DNA from: Proteobacteria bacterium CG1_02_64_396 | Lineage (GTDB): Bacteria > Pseudomonadota > MNWR01 > CG1-02-64-396 | Length of the DNA: 49,649 nucleotides | NCBI GenBank assembly: GCA_001872725.1 | Contig: MNWR01000032.1 | Location: 1-49,649 of the forward strand | Reading direction: 5' to 3' | In this document: in pieces, positions 45,797 through 49,649 of the stretch | Layout of the letters: every line of letters begins with the position of its first letter | How positions within the stretch are numbered: position 1 is the stretch's first letter | The notes under the pieces: generated by a model | Seen by the model: the letters and a program-made list of their open reading frames with translations, nothing else | Database searches by the model: none | What the model was told of the DNA's origin: nothing | Program-made: the position numbers and the translations under genes

Positions 45797-46197
45797 GCGG
45801 AAAAACCTTAAAGGTCATGCTCGTCGACGACGAACCGATCATCCTCGATATCGTCGGTCGTTTTCTGAAGCAACTGGCCCAAGAGAAGGGGTTCAGGGTC
45901 GAGCTGTCCCCTTTTAAATCGAGCGTCGAGGCGCTCTTCGACGCCACCTCGGGCGACCTGCAATACGGTCTGATTCTGCTCGACGTACGTATGGGTGAGA
46001 TGATGGGGACCGACCTCTTCACCTCTTTGATGGCGACCCACCCCCAGATCATCGACCGCACCCTGTTCATCACCGCCTTCGAGGGCGACCTCGAATCGAT
46101 TGCCGATCAATATCCGATCAAGGTGCTGGCCAAACCCTTCCGCTACGAGCAGTTTCGCGAGGCGGTGCTTGGCGTCCTGGCCCGTCGCAATAAGTAA
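45793..46197 (+). CDS. Single-domain response regulator (receiver only)
   Basis: 134-residue CheY-like receiver with no output domain. The acidic pair is Asp12-Asp13 (VDDEP), the phospho-acceptor Asp64 (LILLDVRM), the switch Thr94 (FITAF), and the conserved Lys114 (LAKPF). It starts within trpC (ATGA), so its translation is tied to the tryptophan operon. No histidine kinase is beside it. A partner might be a distant kinase or the membrane protein at 40252, but that protein has no kinase domain. nagZ follows after 9 nt. Confidence 0.9.
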   Translation: MSGKTLKVMLVDDEPIILDIVGRFLKQLAQEKGFRVELSPFKSSVEALFDATSGDLQYGLILLDVRMGEMMGTDLFTSLMATHPQIIDRTLFITAFEGDLESIADQYPIKVLAKPFRYEQFREAVLGVLARRNK

Positions 46198-46206
46198 CCC
46201 TTCCTC

Positions 46207-47106
46207 ATGACCCCCCTGCTGCTGGGCCTGACCGGGTTGGAGCCCACCGCCGCCGAATTGGCGGCGCTGCGCGGTTTACAACCGCAGGGCATCATCCTCT
46301 TTACCCGCAACATTCAAGATCCCCAACAAACCATGGCCCTGATCGCCGCCTGTCAGGCGGTGGTCGACCATCGTTTGGCGGTGACCATCGACGAGGAGGG
46401 TGGACGAGTCAAACGGCTGCCCTCCGTTGAAGCCGAGGGGATTGCCCCCCCCGAGCGCCCCACCCCCTGGAGTCTGGCCGCCCGAGGGGTGGCCGCCTGT
46501 CGTCAGGCCGGATTCCAGCACGGGCGCTGGCTCAAGGCTTGGGGGATCACCCATAACCTCGCCCCCGTCTTCGACCTGGGCGACGGTGGTCATGGGATTG
46601 TGGGCGACCGCGCCTTCGGTGCCACCCCTGGCACACTTTCCCCCCCTGCCCTGGCCTGGTGTCGGGGGATGGCGGAGGCGGGCATTGCCCTGTGTGCCAA
46701 ACACTTCCCCGGCCACGGCCTGAGTGGGGTCGATTCCCACCACGGCCTACCGGTTATCCCCAACGACGCCGATCTTCAAACCCATCTGGCCCCCTTTAGG
46801 GCGGCGGTACGGGCTGGCATTCAGTGGATGATGATCGCCCACCTCGATCTGCCACTGCCGGACGGTCGCCGCGAACTGGCCCCGTTTTCACCCTATTGGC
46901 TGCGCACGGTGTTGCGCGAACAACTGGGGTTTTCGGGGCTGACGATCAGCGACGATCTGGGGATGAAGGCGGTCGCCGAGGGACGCAGCGTGGCCGAAAT
47001 CGCCGAAGCAATGGTCCGGGCCGGCTGCGACGTGCTCATCGAATCGCGCCCCGATCCCGAGGTTTGGCAACAGGCGGCCCAGGGGATCGCAAACGCCAAG
47101 GGCTGA
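46207..47106 (+). CDS. nagZ: Beta-N-acetylhexosaminidase NagZ
   Basis: 299-residue cytoplasmic GH3 enzyme that removes N-acetylglucosamine from anhydro-muropeptides imported by AmpG. Substrate motif CAKHFPGHG and the His/Asp loop SGVDSHHGLP contain the general acid/base. The nucleophile Asp is in LTISDDLGMKAV. It is slightly shorter than E. coli NagZ (341), but the core is complete. It lies 9 nt after the receiver gene. Confidence 0.94.
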   Translation: MTPLLLGLTGLEPTAAELAALRGLQPQGIILFTRNIQDPQQTMALIAACQAVVDHRLAVTIDEEGGRVKRLPSVEAEGIAPPERPTPWSLAARGVAACRQAGFQHGRWLKAWGITHNLAPVFDLGDGGHGIVGDRAFGATPGTLSPPALAWCRGMAEAGIALCAKHFPGHGLSGVDSHHGLPVIPNDADLQTHLAPFRAAVRAGIQWMMIAHLDLPLPDGRRELAPFSPYWLRTVLREQLGFSGLTISDDLGMKAVAEGRSVAEIAEAMVRAGCDVLIESRPDPEVWQQAAQGIANAKG

Positions 47107-47163
47107 CAGATCCCCTGCCATTCGGCATCCTGGGGGTTCGGATCCTTTGCCCCAGGAGCAATC

Positions 47164-47835
47164 ATGAACAACCGCCCCCCGCTGCAACTGGTCAGTTTTA
47201 AACTCTGCCCCTTCGTCCAGCGCTCGGTCATCACCCTGCTCGAAAAAGGGCTCGAACCGGGGCGCGACTTCGCGTTGACCTACATTCAACTCGACGCCAA
47301 ACCCGATTGGTTTTTGGCCCTCTCCCCCATGGGCAAGGTACCGCTGCTCAAGGTCGGCGACACCCCACTGTTCGAATCGGCGGTCATCAACGAATACCTC
47401 GACGAGCTCCTCCCCCCCTCGTTTCATCCCGGCGACATCCTCAAAAAAGCCCAAAACAGAGCCTGGATCGAGTTCGCCTCGAACCTGAACATGTTGCTGC
47501 ACGGTCTCTACACCGCCCCCGACGTTGCGGCGTTCGCCGAGAAAAACCGGGTCTTGCAAGGCGCCTTGGCACAACTGGAGGGGGTGCTCGATGACCAGGG
47601 GCCGCTGTTCAACGGGGCCGATTTTTCACTGGTCGATGCAGCCCTTGCCCCCTTTTTGCAGCGGGCGACCCTGGTCGAGGGGCTGGCGGGGCAGCCGCTC
47701 TTCAGTGCCGATCGACCAAAGGCTGTGCGACTGCGAGGAGCCCTGCTCGCCCGCCCCTCGGTACAAAGGTCGGTGGTGCCGGAATTTTCCGATCTCTTTC
47801 GGGGATTTATCACAATCAAGGGGGGGTGGCTGTAA
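47164..47835 (+). CDS. Glutathione S-transferase family protein
   Basis: 223 residues. The N-terminal thioredoxin-fold domain has FKLCPFVQRSVITLLEKG, where Cys15 is the likely catalytic residue as in omega/beta-type GSTs, followed by the KVPLLKV cis-Pro loop and LFESAVINEYLDE. The C-terminal helical domain has the conserved NGADFSLVDAALAPF. The substrate is unknown. It lies 57 nt after nagZ and 88 nt before msrP. Confidence 0.9.
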   Translation: MNNRPPLQLVSFKLCPFVQRSVITLLEKGLEPGRDFALTYIQLDAKPDWFLALSPMGKVPLLKVGDTPLFESAVINEYLDELLPPSFHPGDILKKAQNRAWIEFASNLNMLLHGLYTAPDVAAFAEKNRVLQGALAQLEGVLDDQGPLFNGADFSLVDAALAPFLQRATLVEGLAGQPLFSADRPKAVRLRGALLARPSVQRSVVPEFSDLFRGFITIKGGWL

Positions 47836-47923
47836 GGAACCGGGTGCGGCCACGAAGGGCACCAAACGGGGGGGGCGCCATCCCACCCTACACGGCCCAA
47901 CCCAACGAGGAAGGAGTGATCCG

Positions 47924-48859
47924 ATGACCAAAATCCCACACATTCCGGCCAGCGAAATCACCGATCGAGAGCTTTACCTGCGCCGCCGCGATTTCATCAA
48001 ACTGGGGGCCGCAGCCACCGTAGGCGCCCTGAGTTTGGCGGGGTTGCCCTTGACCGCCTGGGGCGCCCGCAAACTGCACGGCAAGCCGAGCCGTTTCTCA
48101 ACCGACGAGACTCCCGCCCCGAAAAACGAGATCACTCAGTACAACAACTTCTACGAGTTTACGACCGACAAACAAGAGGTCGCCGAGGCGGCCCGCAACT
48201 TCAAAACCGATTCTTGGAGCGTGCAGGTCGAAGGGGAGGTCGAAAACCCCCGCACCTTCACGATGGAGGAGCTGCTCACCCGCTTCCCCCTTGAGGAGCG
48301 GATCTACCGGCTGCGCTGCGTCGAGGGGTGGTCGATGGTGGTTCCCTGGATCGGCTTCGAACTCAGCCATCTGCTGAAAGAGGTCCGACCCACCTCGAAG
48401 GGCAAATTCGTCGCCTTCGAATCGGTGTTGGATCCCAAACAGATGCCCAACCAGAACCGGGCACTGCTGCGCTGGCCCTACACCGAGGGGCTGCGCATTG
48501 ACGAGGCGATGCACCCCCTGACTCTGATGGTGGTAGGGCTCTACGGAGAGATCCTGCCCAACCAAAACGGCGCCCCGATCCGTCTTGCGGTGCCCTGGAA
48601 GTACGGATTCAAAAGCGCCAAGTCCATCGTGCGCATCCGCCTGACCGAAACCCAGCCCCCCTGCACCTGGAATATCTCGAACCCTCGGGAATACGGCTTT
48701 TATTCCAATGTGAATCCCGAGGTCGACCACCCCCGCTGGAGTCAGGCAAGGGAGCGCCGTTTAGGGGAATGGACGCGCCGCCCCACCTTGATGTTCAACG
48801 GCTACGGCGACGAGGTGGCCCACCTCTATACCGGCATGGATTTGAGGAAGAACTTCTGA
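47924..48859 (+). CDS. msrP: Methionine-sulfoxide reductase catalytic subunit MsrP (YedY)
   Basis: 311 residues. A periplasmic molybdopterin enzyme that repairs oxidised methionine in envelope proteins. It has a twin-arginine signal, RRRDFIKLG (20-28), with cleavage after the following hydrophobic stretch. The molybdenum ligand is Cys132 in RLRCVEGWSMVVPW, and the SUOX-fold parts RLAVPWKYGFKSAKSI and NPREYGFYSNVNP are present. AAGGAG precedes the ATG at 47924; a longer in-frame reading to 47525 runs through the GST gene. Its stop overlaps the start of msrQ. Confidence 0.96.
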   Translation: MTKIPHIPASEITDRELYLRRRDFIKLGAAATVGALSLAGLPLTAWGARKLHGKPSRFSTDETPAPKNEITQYNNFYEFTTDKQEVAEAARNFKTDSWSVQVEGEVENPRTFTMEELLTRFPLEERIYRLRCVEGWSMVVPWIGFELSHLLKEVRPTSKGKFVAFESVLDPKQMPNQNRALLRWPYTEGLRIDEAMHPLTLMVVGLYGEILPNQNGAPIRLAVPWKYGFKSAKSIVRIRLTETQPPCTWNISNPREYGFYSNVNPEVDHPRWSQARERRLGEWTRRPTLMFNGYGDEVAHLYTGMDLRKNF

Positions 48860-49467
48860 TGCTGCGTCTGGCCCTGCACATCATCGCCTTGCTCCCCCTG
48901 TCCTGGGTTGCCTGGCAAGCGACCCATCACGGTCTGGGGGCCAACCCCATCGAGGCGGTCGAGCACTTCACCGGCCAGACGGCGTTGATCTTCTTGATCC
49001 TCACCCTGGCGGTCACTCCGCTGCGGATGCTTACCGGCTGGTCCAAGCCGCTGGCCTACCGGCGCATGCTTGGGCTGTTTGTCTTCTTCTACGCCACCCT
49101 CCACATGATCGTCTACTTGGTGATCGACCAGGGGCTGGCTTGGCCCTTCATTTGGGCCGACATCGTGAAACGCCCCTACATCACCATCGGCATGTTGACT
49201 TGGTTGATCCTGCTGCCGCTGGCGATCACCTCTCACAACAAGGTGCGTCGATGGTTGGGAATGGATCTGTGGCGCAAGATCCACCGCTGGGTCTACGTCG
49301 CTGCCGCGACCTCCATCCTGCACTTTAGCTGGGCGGTGAAACTCGACCAAACCGAGCCGCTGCGCTATGGGGTGATCCTCTTCTTGCTGCTGCTCGCCCG
49401 GCGTTGGCACCTCAAACCACTGCTCGCCCCCAAGTCCAAAACCAAAGCACCCCCCACCCTCTCATGA
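48859..49467 (+). CDS. msrQ: Heme-binding membrane subunit MsrQ (YedZ)
   Basis: 202 residues with about six transmembrane helices. A b-type heme protein that passes quinone-pool or flavin electrons to MsrP. Ferric-reductase-like features are FTGQTALIFLILTLAVTPLR, RRMLGLFVFFYATLHM (heme His), WRKIHRWVYVAAATSILHF (further His). The start at 48859 shares one base with the msrP stop (TGATG). Its stop overlaps the next gene. Confidence 0.95.
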   Translation: MLRLALHIIALLPLSWVAWQATHHGLGANPIEAVEHFTGQTALIFLILTLAVTPLRMLTGWSKPLAYRRMLGLFVFFYATLHMIVYLVIDQGLAWPFIWADIVKRPYITIGMLTWLILLPLAITSHNKVRRWLGMDLWRKIHRWVYVAAATSILHFSWAVKLDQTEPLRYGVILFLLLLARRWHLKPLLAPKSKTKAPPTLS

Positions 49468-49649
49468 GCCCCGTCCCCGTCGATACCCCCCATTGGCACC
49501 ACCTTTCAACCGATGAGGTGTTGGCAATCCAGAGCAGCCGTCGCGAGGGGCTGAGTAGTACCGAGGCGGGCGATACGGGGCACTTCAAGACGATTCAGAT
49601 CAATCAAAATGCGGGTAGTGCGCAGGCGACTTACCAAAAAGCGCTCTCC
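49464..49649 (+). CDS. N-terminus of a P-type cation ATPase (3' end outside window, possibly interrupted)
   Basis: 62 codons are open to the window edge, starting in a 4-nt overlap with msrQ (ATGA). HWHHLSTDEVLAIQSSRREGLSSTEA matches the Cation_ATPase_N domain of calcium- and PMA-type P-type ATPases. After about residue 35 the expected RLxxYGPN continuation is absent. Instead the reading is GDTGHFKTIQINQN, then unrelated sequence of lower GC, so an insertion or an assembly junction is likely near 49569. Confidence 0.6.
   Translation, partial: MSPVPVDTPHWHHLSTDEVLAIQSSRREGLSSTEAGDTGHFKTIQINQNAGSAQATYQKALS

Overview
The window is about 49.6 kb of GC-rich, densely coding DNA from a Gram-negative proteobacterium. 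It carries outer-membrane lipoprotein signals, MltD/AmpG/NagZ murein recycling, Orn, a heptose adenylyltransferase, the EpmA/EpmB/EF-P system and MsrPQ. I cannot name the genus. The gene set looks gamma- or zetaproteobacterial in grade, but no rRNA or other marker is present. I saw no tRNA, rRNA, CRISPR array or prophage.

Layout. (1) 1-857: the 3' end of an IS3-family element inserted in a pilT/pilU-type retraction ATPase gene, leaving only its C-terminal part. (2) 876-8243: a minus-strand pilus-chemosensory operon in the order PilB-receiver fusion, CheW, CheW, methyl-accepting protein, CheA-receiver hybrid, closed by a bidirectional terminator. (3) 8576-10078: the lytic transglycosylase MltD. 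(4) 10169-16317: a tightly overlapping chain of peptide ABC binding protein and two permeases (no ATPase genes), a patatin lipase and a sodium symporter. (5) 16540-19694: cytochrome c, orn, heptose-phosphate adenylyltransferase, glcD-like oxidase and a small MazG-like protein. (6) 19756-24915, minus strand: bacteriohemerythrin, hypF, hypB and a formylglycine-generating-enzyme-like lipoprotein. (7) 25060-31563, plus strand: ampG, sodB, the NAD salvage genes nadM-Nudix and nadV, pirin and a D-Ala-D-Ala dipeptidase, with several dispersed repeats. (8) 31659-34920: the EF-P modification island (yaiI and epmB divergent from efp and epmA). (9) 34961-37375: GNAT acetyltransferase, RNase D and a metallo-beta-lactamase-fold hydrolase. 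(10) 37468-46197: a complete set of tryptophan genes in two blocks (trpF-trpB-trpA minus; trpE-trpG-trpD-trpC plus) with a PAS membrane protein between the blocks and a single-domain receiver at the end. (11) 46207-49649: nagZ, a glutathione S-transferase, msrP-msrQ, and the start of a P-type ATPase that runs off the edge.

Most notable signal. The two NAD salvage genes, nadM-Nudix and nadV, have closely matching leaders of about 65 nt. Both contain a hairpin with the same ATAGA loop, a second hairpin with a different stem sequence, and a small hairpin presenting a shared GGGGATTCC just before the start codon. The stems differ in sequence but still pair, and the spacing is conserved. This suggests a structured RNA element controlling translation of NAD salvage. 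The fusion of PilB to a receiver domain inside the chemosensory operon is the second point: it would let the CheA-type kinase act directly on the pilus extension motor.

Both window edges look like mobile or repeat DNA (IS3 on the left; an unexplained break in the P-type ATPase on the right), as expected if this is a whole assembly contig.
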